DNA from: Rhynchospora pubera
Lineage: Eukaryota; Streptophyta; Magnoliopsida; Poales; Cyperaceae
Direction: 5' to 3'
Assembly (NCBI GenBank): GCA_028095005.1
Contig: CM051462.1
Coordinates: 170,447,955 to 170,511,954, forward strand
DNA length: 64,000 nt
Every line of letters starts with the position of its first letter. Positions within the stretch are counted from its first letter, which is position 1. The position numbers and the translations under genes are program-made. Of the stretch, positions 33,251-44,097 are shown one piece after another. Under the pieces are notes generated by a model. The model ran no database searches and had not been told where the DNA came from. It saw only the letters and a list, made by a program, of their open reading frames with translations.

Positions 33251-33673
33251 GAGCAAGGTTATAGTGACATTATTTTTTGTTGCAACAAGTTGCGACAACT
33301 TCATATTTAATCATTATTTAAAAATTTAAAATTCAAACATCGAATCTAAGCTTTTGATCTTGTTCAATTAACGAGAGATGCATTTTTATATAATATTTAT
33401 AAAATTTAGAGTTGATTTGATACTCAATCAAGTGATTAAACAATGAACATATTAGAATTAATCAATCATAGCTAACCAGATTCGCTCATTTATTCACCAC
33501 TTGATCGAGTATCAAATCAACTCTAAAATTTATAAAACTTGTATAGAAACACATCGCTCATTATATTTAACAAGATCAACGGTTCAGATTCGACATTTGA
33601 ATTTTAAATTTTTTAAATATTGATAAAATATGAAGTTGTGGCAACCAAAAGTGGTGGCATTAAAACCTTGCTC
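33251..33673. mobile_element. Mutator-like foldback MITE, family 1 copy 1
   Basis: 423 bp with ends GAGCAAGGTTATAGTG and (other strand) GAGCAAGGTTTTAATG. Perfect 9-bp target duplication AATTTTTAT (33242-33250 and 33674-33682). Long inverted arms include AGTTGATTTGATACTCAATC / GAGTATCAAATCAACTC. A second member lies at 36053-36428. Confidence 0.88.
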
Positions 33674-34257
33674 AATTTTTATATGTCAAGTGATGAGCAG
33701 CAACAACAACTAAGTTTTTTGTCCAAACAAGTTAGGTAGACTAGAAAAAAAATCCAACAAGAGAAATCATCCAAAAAATAATAATAGCAATAAATCTAAT
33801 TAATCCTATAAAAAGATACTAATAATAGTAATAGCAAATAGCAATAATAATAATAATAAAATAATAATTATAATACTAGAAACTTACACCTCAACTTAGA
33901 TCTAATAATGTGACTAACAAACTTATGACATCGCTCCTATCCCTAAATTCATATGTCATGACTCCGATACATGAATTGGTAATTTTTTTTAATGAAGATA
34001 TGTTTGGAAAATTATATTGGTAGAAAACCAATGGAGATGCCAAGATATGGACTACACACTTGGTTTCAAAAATAAAAATAAACTGTTTATTATTACACAC
34101 TCCAACCGCTCAAAATGACAAAGTTCATGTTAACTTGAATTAATTTAATCACTCCATGCGTTTATGCTTATTAGGAAACGTACCCACCTATTGATATATG
34201 TGCTACAGAGATGAAAAAATTTTACATATGCATTATATTTTCAATGTAACAACATTA

Positions 34258-34393
34258 TTTTTTTTTTTTAAGAAAGAAGGAGATCTTTGTTATTCAATTT
34301 TCTTTTGAAATTAAATATGCAAGTGGAGCTCGAACTTTTGATCACTTGGAGGCCAGTCTAGTCCTCGTACCACTGAATTATTAAGCCACATGC
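34258..34393 (-). mobile_element. tRNA-derived SINE, copy 2
   Basis: Same family and orientation as 1966-2106: starts GCATGTGGCTTAATAATTCA on the minus strand, degenerate box A AATTCAGTGGTACGAGG and box B AGTTCGAGCTCC, then the ACAAAGATCTCCTTCTTTCTT body and an A-tract. More diverged from consensus than copy 1, so probably older. Confidence 0.7.
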
Positions 34394-36052
34394 ACAACAC
34401 TGATTGTTAGAATGGTAAATCCAGATCCAAATTAACTGAGTCAAGTTAATACTATGATAAGATCATGATGCTCCTAATTGAAATATGAATTATGTGATAA
34501 AAAAGTTAAATAGAATAATTAAGTAGTAGCGAGATATGATGGGAAATCGGAATTAAGGACATTAATGACATAATTTTAGAACCAAAGGCGTACTCCAGTC
34601 TTTCGAGTTTTCAATTTTTTCGCAAATCCACATTCGAATATAAATTCATCATTTTGTATTTTCAAACAAAGAATTTTCTACGGACATAGACAGCATCGGA
34701 CTTCTTGGCCTTTGTAGGACTAAAAAGAAAATACTACATTCAGAATAGAAAAAAAAAATTGAGAAATTCATAGTGAACGGGATAGAAATTTTTTTTATCG
34801 GTTTGTGTTAAAAATTTTGTGGATATGGAATTGTTTATTGTTTCGACACTGAATATTCGTGCTCAAGCCCTGGATGCAAATACAGTTTTCAGTGTGTAGT
34901 TTGGAAGTGAATATGGATACGACTTCAGATATATATTTTGATTAGCGATATATATTTTGTGACGAAAAATTTTTGCTATGGAAAAATCTAATGACGCTTT
35001 TCATTATGATTCGATACGAATACTTGTTTATTTATTTATTTATTATTTTTTAGAAAGATTGGCAGGTGCTGTCAATACAGATCAATAATAGGAAAAAAAA
35101 ACAAAAAGAAAGGAGAAAAAAAAATCAACAATTCCTTAAGTACGTGTGCTTTCCTCAATAATCCACCTTTGCCAAAATCGACGGGCTAATATATATATTT
35201 GTTTATTCCCAGAATTTATATTTATTTTTAACATTTATCTTTTTATAAATATAAATTAAAAATAATTACTTGAAAATTACTCTTCAAGTATTGTACGAGT
35301 CTTGAGCAAATTTTATTTAATATATTCACTATATTTATCATCCACGTTTATATTTAATAAGCAATTTTATTCGTGTTCGTATTCAGTTATACAAGTAAAA
35401 ATAAAAATAAGTAACCACCGTTCAATCATTATGATATTTTGAAAACTATTTCTCAGTAATATTTCATTTCCAATGTTCCATGTAAATATGTGTTAATATT
35501 TTTGCTCGATAACCATATGCATGTTTAAAAATTTGGCTGTATTTTTTTTTTCAAACTTGCTTGATAACTGACCAAATAATTTTCAAACCATATTAAAATT
35601 TGGTACATTACATTTTATAAAATATTATTTGCATATCTGAAATTTTAATTTCTTTTTTCATAATTACATATATCACGTTTATCATTATCTCACGTTTACG
35701 TATTCGGGAAGGTAATGACTTCTCCGAAAACACACTTTTTTTTTAATTTAACGAGATTCATAAATTGAAAAGATTGAAGTTTTAATTAATATCTAACCTC
35801 TAAGCTAAGACTTAGAACCATACTTTTCTCTGACATTAACATTGATTTCAACAAAAAATATAATCTGTCAAACGAACCGAAGGCGGGCTCAAAAAAATAA
35901 AAAATAATTTTAGAACCAAGGTTAGACTATAAAAATCTAGTCCTTTAAATTTTTTTAACTTCTGTCCTTCTGCACTTGAAATTTACAAATTGCAATTTAA
36001 ACTTTTTCATTCCACATAGATGAGAATGGACTTCTCTGCTACTAAAATGGGT
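34394..36052. other. Intergenic, very AT-rich, no gene recognised
   Basis: Only chance open frames. A short TTTATTTA run lies at about 35024-35045. No clear repeat boundaries. Confidence 0.5.
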
Positions 36053-36428
36053 AGCAAGGTCCCCGTGTATCAATATATATAAATTTTAAAATTTAAACGC
36101 GGAATCTAAATCGTTGATGTTATTCAATTTAACGAGTGTTACGTTTTTATATAAGTATTATAAAATTTAGAGTCGATTTGATACTCAATTGAGTGGTCAA
36201 CAAATGAACGTATCTAATTAATCATGACAGATTAATTCTAATATGTTCATCATTTGGACACTTAATCAAGTATCACATCGACTCTAAATTTTATAAAATT
36301 TATATGAAAACGCATTATTTGTTAAATTGAATAAGATCAACGGTTTGGATTCAGTGTTTGAATTATAAAAATTTTAAATATTGATAAAATATAAAGTTAT
36401 GGCAATTTATGGCACCATAACCTCGCTC
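36053..36428. mobile_element. Mutator-like foldback MITE, family 1 copy 2
   Basis: Ends GCAAGGTCCCCGTG and (other strand) GAGCGAGGTTATGGTG, long inverted arms with AGAGTCGATTTGATACTCAA / GTATCACATCGACTC, alignable throughout with the 33251-33673 copy. The flanks AATGGGTAG and AATGGATAT look like a decayed 9-bp target duplication. Confidence 0.75.
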
Positions 36429-37442
36429 AATGGATATTATGTAGTGGAAGCAGAAAAAATATTAAGAAATGCAACGCGACTAGGACGAAAAATGGTACAT
36501 ATATTTTCGTTTTGTATTTAAAATTTGGTGGAAAATATTCTAATGGTTATTATTCGTGGTTAGAATATGCACATTTATATAGTTTAAGTGGATTTGGATA
36601 CAATTAATTTAGTTCTGGGAGTAAATTTGAATACAAATGCGAAATATTATTTATGCCCTCTTTCTCATTATTCAGGAATTTATGTAGCGGAATATATTTT
36701 GCAACAAAAAAATTATGGAAAGCCACGTCATAACTAAATACACTATATATAAATATAAGTTTAGAAATAAATACATAACAATAACAATAAATAGTACGCG
36801 TGTATTATACAACTCTTGTTTAAATTTTATTCGATATTTGAATTATTTTGTATCCATGTGGTTATCTAGTTAAATTCGATACTTATCAGATAGGAAATCT
36901 TATCAATATCGTATTCACAATTAAAAAATAAAATATTTTGAATTCAATGCTTATCCTATCCGTTGCCACTCCAAATTAGTAACCGCAGCCACCAGCAGTA
37001 AGCAGAAAAATTAAAGAAAAGACAAAGAGAAAAAGGAAAAACTGAATCCAAGTATCAGTTCGGTTTTAATGTAGTAGGAATTATGTGATATGTTGAAAAT
37101 TATCCTCCTAATAAAATTTATTTTCACGCGAGTTCATGTTAACATTTTGCATGACAACCATTTGCCGTCAAATTCAAGTTCATGTTAACATTTTGCACGA
37201 TAATAATTTGCCACCAAACAACGTGCATGTATATATTGTACATATTTATTTCTCTTTCACGAATAAAGTCAAAAGAACAAAAAAAAATGGCAGTTCTCGA
37301 CATTCAATTTGTACTAGTAAAAGAAAAATGATTCAGTGGGCATATATGCAAAGAAGTGGTTACTAATTACTATTTACTATTTAGTAAATTAGTGATTTAG
37401 TGATTAATAATTAGGCGTTGCAGGGATGGGCTGGCAGCTGGC
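36429..37442. other. Intergenic; small direct repeat
   Basis: AGTTCATGTTAACATTTTGCA occurs at about 37131 and 37178 as part of an imperfect 47-bp direct repeat. No gene recognised. Confidence 0.5.
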
Positions 37443-37525
37443 TATAAAAGCAGAAGCGCCTGACCCGTTACCTTTCGCACGCACATCAATGCCCAAATGG
37501 ATATTACTATCTCCAATGATCTACG
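37443..37525 (+). promoter_or_regulatory. Isolated TATA promoter-like segment with a short open frame
   Basis: GGCTATAAAAGCAGAAGCG gives a consensus TATA box (37443-37450). Forty nt downstream an ATG (37489) opens MPKWILLSPMIYDYLPTKLK, with a good splice donor AAAAG-GTATGAG right after it; unspliced, the frame stops after 33 codons. No downstream exon or known family was found. It could be the surviving 5' end of a gene cut off by transposon insertion, or chance. Confidence 0.3.
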
Positions 37526-37619
37526 ATTATTTACCAACCAAATTAAAAGGTATGAGGTGTGTAATAGGAACGAGTCTTGTTTGCCTATAGTATATGTACG
37601 TAAATAATGGCAGGTGGAT

Positions 37620-39973
37620 GTTGTTTAACCGCTGAAAAATAAACATTTGCAAGCACGACCAGTGCAGCCCACGCGCCAATCCCACGACTTCTCACACACT
37701 AGGTGGGCCCTACGAAAGTGAACAAAAAATAATATAATAAAATAAAGTTCATGTTTCTGCGTGCAACGCACGAGCCGCCTCACCTACTGAAAAAATAAAA
37801 TTTTCCTGGGAAGCCCATATCATTTGATTTATTGTGGAAGTCTTTGGACGTGCTTGGATGTGTCAAAAAAAAAAAAGAGAGAAGAATAAATATACCTACG
37901 GGCTTCCACTTTCAAAAATAAATGTAATAAATAAATAAATATGAGTTTAATTTTGAGAACAGAGATTTTGAACAGTGCATATTAGAGTTTGGTAAAATAT
38001 ACAGAATTTATTCGGAATAGAAATTGGCAAATTGCATTCAACATGGTGTGTTGAGAATATAACTGAAAAAAATTTAGTACAACATGTCATCATTAATATT
38101 ATTATTAATGATACAGACTAAACAACAATCCCAGTCCTAAATAGTACCGAACGCTGTATAAAAGTTTGATCCATACAGGATGTTGTTTTAATACTGTCTT
38201 ATAAATCAATTTGTAGTTTTGTGCTAACAAAATTTATCGATCGGATGTCTCCGAAGAGATTAATTTGTACTAACAAATGCTAACCAAATTAGTATAAAAT
38301 CTCAATCATGTATTAATGATTAAAACTAATCGATTTGTGTGCTGTGTCAATCATATTCTGGACAAATTTCATCGAAAATTTGATTCATTGAATCTACATG
38401 CACGAAGGAAGGGATCGTCGTTGGCTTGTTGCAACATTGAGATTTTCAATTGAATTAGTGGCGAGTAATATAAAAATATTTAAAATTATATATCAATGGC
38501 TATTTTAAAAAAATAATAATTAATTCAATATTTTGGAATGAATCCGGGCCATTCAAAATCTTTGGTAATAATTCGCAAACATTGAGTAAAACAATTCGGT
38601 GAGAGTATCAATGTATTTCCAAGAATGTGATCATAAATTGATTCATAGTACATGTGGGTCAGGAGATAATCATTAATTTGATTGTGGTATTATTTTGCAG
38701 ATTGTTGCGCGCTCTTGGCGCATCCTTTTAAAAGCCTACGTTAACTGTACGTAAAATGTATTAATATTAATCAATCAAAATAATACATGGGATTTATCAT
38801 TTATGTATAACTTTATATGTTTTAAGGGAGCAACGCAAACGGTCCATAAAAGTCATGATTTAATATTTTGTTCCAAATTTCATATTCCGACCAATTAGTG
38901 TTCATAATTTTTTTAAATCGTTGATGAAAATTCACATTTGCGTCAGTTCCTAGTAAGCTGGTTAAAGTAAAATATATTCTCAAAAATTTAAAAATGACAA
39001 TAAAGACATGTAAAAAATTTTTAAACTATAATGAAAATAGGTGATACTTTAAAAAAAATTATTTCCTTTTTTAAATATTTTGGCAATTACAAATTAAACA
39101 ATTTATATTCTACTATTAATGTAACCATTGGATATTGATCACGCCGCTTTGATAGAGTCCAACGTTCTTGTTGAACGGCCATGAGCCGCGTCTAATTTCT
39201 TTGTAACCATCGCCTATTGGTTTATATAACCTTTCTTTCGGGATAGGCGGTATCTACTATATCGCTATTTTCTTTCATCTCGAACAAATGTGTCGATTGT
39301 AATCTTCTTGGTACATATCGGAAGAGCTCGCTCTAGCGACAATGGCGATTTGATTTGGATGACAATCTCCTCTTCTTCTAGTTCTTTAGGTAAATATATA
39401 TATTTCTTGATAAAATAGCTTTTAAAACTATTTGTTGACTATGTCTCAACCAATTTTTTTTATCGATTGATCGAACTGTTTCTAAGATTTATGGCATTAG
39501 ATCGGGAGTTAGGATCTGTTGAAATTTATCTCACTTAATGAGTATGATCAATGTGAGTGCAAAGTTCAAATTCAAATGCTTGAGATACTTTGTATGGCGC
39601 ATAGATCGAGCATTTAAAGAAAATGACGAGATCTGAACCAAAATTAATATTTACCGAAATATCAAATAATTTAGATAAATTTTGTTGCTGGCTAATGTTT
39701 ATTACTAGCTGTTATGATTAACCATGGCACAAATTAGATTGAAAAAAAAAATAGCCCACCATGGAACGTCCCAATATTTGAATAAACCTAATTTTTTTTT
39801 TAAAAAAAATGATACACGATTGGGCAATATTTCAATCGTACAAATGCGAAATAGTAGTCACTAGTCAGGATACACGATATTTATCGTTCAGCGTCAGTTT
39901 GATGTCCATGTACTAATTGAGTCACTTTTTTACCGATAGAAAATTAATTTGCGTTACTGAAAGTGATGATCAG
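37620..39973. other. Intergenic, no gene recognised
   Basis: AT-rich. A second TATA-like word (TTTATATAACC, about 39219) is followed by a GC-richer stretch to 39390, but its only ATG frame stops after three codons. No repeat boundaries seen. Confidence 0.4.
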
Positions 39974-39976
39974 TAA

Positions 39977-40170
39977 GGCCCTGGTCATAATCTCATTTTT
40001 TTTAAAATGGAATTTCATTTCATTTCATTTTGTTAGAAATTTCTATCAAAATGAATAGATTTGATATCATTTCGTTGGAATTCTTATATAATTATATCCT
40101 ACGAAATCCTATAAAATCAATTGAATTGAATTGAAATTCTGTGAAAAAAAAAATATTTTGATCAGGGCAT
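39977..40170. mobile_element. Tourist-like (PIF/Harbinger) MITE
   Basis: 194 bp with ends GGCCCTGGTCATAA and (other strand) ATGCCCTGATCAAAA, flanked by the 3-bp repeat TAA (39974-39976 and 40171-40173), matching the TWA target preference of Tourist elements. The interior is a loose inverted repeat of ATTTCATTTCATTT / GAATTGAATTGAAATT type. Confidence 0.7.
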
Positions 40171-40265
40171 TAATAAAACACAATAACAAACAAACTAATA
40201 GGACAGCAAAAATAAATTATGTTCAAATACTCCAACAATATGAAATGTTTTAAAACATAAAAGTA

Positions 40266-40397
40266 AGCTGGGTTGTTTGGCTCGGTGGTTTTGTTCTATT
40301 TTGCCAACTAAGTGGTCCTTAGTTCGATTCACGGAGAGAGCATTTATTTTTAAATTTCTTATTTCTTATAACAAAAAACCAACCTTCAAAAAAAAAA
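40266..40397 (+). mobile_element. tRNA-derived SINE, copy 4
   Basis: Box A-like TGGCTCGGTGGTTTTG and box B TAGTTCGATTCAC, a short body and a 3' A-tract, flanked by a perfect 11-bp target duplication ACATAAAAGTA (40255-40265 and 40398-40408). It differs in sequence from copies 1-3, so it is a third SINE family. Confidence 0.82.
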
Positions 40398-40815
40398 ACA
40401 TAAAAGTATAAAACATAACTTATCCTTTTTATTAGAAAACCTATATCAGAAGAAATAAGTTTTATACGCTATTATTAGCTTACATGCAGGACGAAATCGA
40501 GTCAAGATAGTATGGAATTCGAGCTTGCGAGCAAATTTCATGACCTTAATTTAAAATGTAATATAGAATTGAACAACGAATTATTTTTGTTCGTTTAGAA
40601 TTTACAATAATAGTTTAACCTTAATTATATAAAAATAAAAAATTAACATTAACCTAAGTTGTAAGATAGCTGTTCGAACTCGTTGTTCGAGGGCGATTGG
40701 ATAGTTTTTAAGGCTTAATCTTTTCGTAACTTCAATCCATATTTTATAAGAAAAATGCTTCTTGGAGATTCGGACAAAGCTATGTTTTACAATTTGCAAG
40801 CAACAAATGAAAAAT

Positions 40816-41216
40816 AATATTACTAGTGTCCTAAATATAGGACGGATGAGTCCGTCCAATACGATCGTTTTCATATTTTTTAAATTTCAAATGACATATC
40901 CAAACCGTTCAATATGTTCTCCATATTGAAAATTTACAAGAAATCAATTTTTACATTTTTTCGATTTTTTTTACTAATTTTTTAGTATTTTTGAAAATTC
41001 ATGATATAAACACTATAAATCGTCCAATAACAACGATTTTCTAAAATACCAAAAAATAGTAAAAAATTTCAAAAAAATGTAAAAAATGGTTTCTTATAGT
41101 TTTCAATAAGGAGAACATATTGAAAGTTTGGATCGGCTATTTGAAATTAAAAAATGTGAAAACGATCGTATTGGACGGAATCCATCCGAACAATGTATTG
41201 GACTCTAGCATTTCTC
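40816..41216. mobile_element. Mutator-like foldback MITE, family 2
   Basis: 401 bp, perfect 9-bp target duplication ATGAAAAAT (40807-40815 and 41217-41225). Right end, other strand: GAGAAATGCTAGAGTCC; left end aligns from ACTAGTGTCC. Arms share CCGTCCAATACGATCGTTTT exactly in inverted orientation. Interior words (CCATATTGAAAATTTACAAG) resemble the foldback at 15503-16001. Confidence 0.85.
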
Positions 41217-41479
41217 ATGAAAAATGCATATAATGAGATGTTCCATGTACAAATTTCACATTGTTGGTTTAACTTTTTCTCTTAATTTGCCGATTTGCAA
41301 AACAACACCAAACCTTTAAACTAACCTATCCATTTAGTGTTTTATATCTAAATTATTTAAAGAATGGATTAAAGCAAGTTTAGCACAAGTTTTGGAGCCT
41401 CAAAAGATTGTATTGGACTAGTTAGAGTCATTAGTTTTAACTCTAAACTAATCTCAATCAATTTGTTGTTAAATTGCTC

Positions 41480-42318
41480 AGTTTTTCTGTCTAACGTCGT
41501 ACAACGCTACTTGCCGTTACACAACGCTTTGGTAATTCGTTCTGAAATTGTAAAATCTCTGACAAGGGTGAGGCAGCGTTACACAACGCTCACTAGTGTT
41601 GTGCAACGATGCATCTTTTGAAGAGAAACTTTGGATTCAGTTGTCTCTTCTTGTTAGAGCGTTATCAACACTATATAACGTTGCACAATATTTCCGCTTT
41701 ATTTGTTGTGCAATGCCATACAGCGTTGGACAACGCAGGTCTGATGCAGGCACCTCAACACTGCTCAAACAGTGTTGCTGCGTGCATGATCCATGTTCCA
41801 TGCACGCAGCATGCATGCAAGACAGCAATTTTGTACGTAATTCTGCAGGTTGCGTTTGCTAACGCTGAACATCGTTGAGCAACGCTATCGTTGTGTAACG
41901 ACATTCAGCGTCGTATGATGTTCTGACAATTGTGTTTGAGTTTGTCAGAGCTGCTTCCCTTTTTCTTATTCCTTCGTTGTGCAATGCTATCTAGTGTCAC
42001 ACAACGCTCTGACATGTTCCAACGGAATTGTCGAGCTTTTGCTTTGGCTGTTACTGTTATCTACTTCGTTGTCCAACGCTCTAACAACTCACAACGGAAT
42101 TGTCTGTTACCGTTTGATTTTTCAACGGCTAGTCTACCGTTTGATTTTTCAACGGAATTGTCTAACAACTCACAACGTTGTACAACGCTAGAGTATGTTT
42201 TTGACTGGTTTGGAGCTGTTGGGGCCCTCTATTTATACCAGCCCCTTTGGGACTGGTTTGACACTTTTGCAACCTTGCTAAATCCTTCTTTTTGAGCTCC
42301 AACCAGCTAGAGACATTG
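41480..42318 (+). mobile_element. Older LTR remnant, left part (interrupted)
   Basis: GC-richer sequence with about a dozen copies of a short palindrome-like word of the form GTTGTNCAACG, then a TATA-like word (CTATTTATACC, 42228) that would fit a U3/R boundary on the plus strand. The sequence stops at the 5-bp repeat CTATA and resumes beyond the young retrotransposon at 51993. Assignment to a Copia (SIRE-like) LTR rests on general appearance only; its left end was not found. Confidence 0.45.
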
Positions 42319-42323
42319 CTATA

Positions 42324-44084
42324 TGTTAGAAAGTGTGCTAATTTTCATTTTTATGCTAATTACCAATTAATTAACCAAGCAAACATAGCACACACAAGAT
42401 CTAGTACACAAGCTATTCAAACACACGAGAAAAAGGGGAAATCGATACCTCCCGCGAAATCGTATTCGCGGGGCTCGACCAAGGCATGGGAATCGATGGC
42501 GTGCCTTCTCCACCGTCTCCACCACGTCTCGTAACCGCCCTCGAGTCCACCAAGGAGGATTAATCACGTTCTACAAGGTACGTGCTAGCATACCCAAAGA
42601 ACAAGCCTAATCCCTATGGTTTTCTCTCTTGCATCAATCAACAACCTTGATTTAGTGGAGAGAAAATAGCTCAACACATGAGCAAATAAGAGGGAGAGAG
42701 GAGGAAGGTGGCGGCCTCATGGGAGGGAATGAGAGGAGAGAGAAAGCTAGGTGGAGGCTCTCATAAGTGGTCCTTATATAGAGCACAAAACCTAATTGAC
42801 CTCTTGCATAATTACAACTATGCCATCCCACCTACCACCATATTGGGCAGCCACGTTTTGGGCCTATTTGGGCCACTTAATCCACTCAATTTAGTCTCTA
42901 ATTCTATTAATTAAAGCCTCATTTATTTGCTCTTTAATTGGGCTATCTATTTGCTACCAAATAACGGCCCAATTAATTAATATAACCATTTATATTAAAA
43001 TTATGTTGAACTAAATTAATTATTAACTCATTAATAATTATTTTAGGATTAGTTAATGCATTAATTTATTTCTATATGATCCATTGACTTAATTAATTAT
43101 AACGGTTCGCAACGGTATATAATTAATTAATCAATCTTATCATATTTTCACAGTACTTACTGCTGTGAATAAATAAATAATGCACTGTGTGATTAATGTC
43201 CTATTTGTGTGACCCTTTGAGGATTTATGCTATGTTGGCCATGGAATTAAATCGTTATTTAATTCCAATAATCATAAGCGGTATCTAGCAACACGTTATG
43301 ACTCCCAATTCGCATAAATAGTGTACTGCTACAATATTTCAATCCTGCATAAGAGAATAAATATGTTTCTCTATTTTGATTCTTATGTCACACGATATCA
43401 TCGTATAATCCAAGATAGGAATGTGTCATTCTTGCAGATTATACGTTTCTTGATCTAGAGATAATTGTATAAAGTTGCATGCAAACAATCTATCTCCATC
43501 AAGGGGCCCAAACAGATATCGTCACTCACTAAGTGAATTAATGAGGGACATACGGTTTTCTTGATGATTAACTTTTCCCCGCACAATTCAAGAGAACATA
43601 AATAAAGTCCGTATAGCAGCCCTTATCGGGAATCAGCGGTAGACAGTATTTATTGAACCTATCCTCATGTGGAAAAGATAAACATCTCAAACTTAGAACC
43701 AAAATCATAACGAAATAAACAATGACACATAACACAATCCATATGTTTATTTTGATGGGTCAAGTCCTGTGCTATGTTCCATAACATACACATATGCAAC
43801 TAAGTTGGTAACTCTTTACCTATGATTAGTAGAACTTAATCATCACTTAACTTGCATACTAATCTTTTATGATAATTAATGTTCCTTGTTAATTATCAAA
43901 ATTATGGACCGTTTAGATTTATTATTGTCATTCTAAAGAATGATCAACAGAGATCTACAATTCAGATCCTCAACCTGAATGATCTGTCAATAATAAACCT
44001 AGGAACAGATGATAAAATCTCATCCAAAACATAAACTAATAATTAAGTCATTAAATTATTGACTTCTAGGACATAACTCTAACA
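42324..44084 (-). repeat. 3' LTR of the young retrotransposon
   Basis: In minus-strand reading: a U3 of about 1.3 kb, a TATA box CTCTATATAAGGACC (near 42780), then R-U5 with a GC-rich block (CGCGAATACGATTTCGCGGG). Short open frames here recur identically in the other LTR and are not genes. Confidence 0.92.
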
Positions 44085-44097
44085 ATCTCCCACTTGG
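44085..44097 (-). other. Polypurine tract
   Basis: CCAAGTGGGAGAT on the minus strand directly precedes the 3' LTR; this form is typical of plant Copia elements. Confidence 0.75.

Noticed and set aside
37755..37785. GCGTGCAACGCAC hairpin resembling a Helitron end
   Set aside because: No CTRR-T follows at the proper distance (CTACTG instead).
41596..41878. Two overlapping 88-89 codon Cys-rich frames
   Set aside because: They overlap in different frames within the older LTR and reflect its repeated GTTGTNCAACG words.
42292..42914. Open frames in the LTR, repeated at 50210-50817
   Set aside because: Identical in both LTRs and matching no protein family; part of U5/R sequence.
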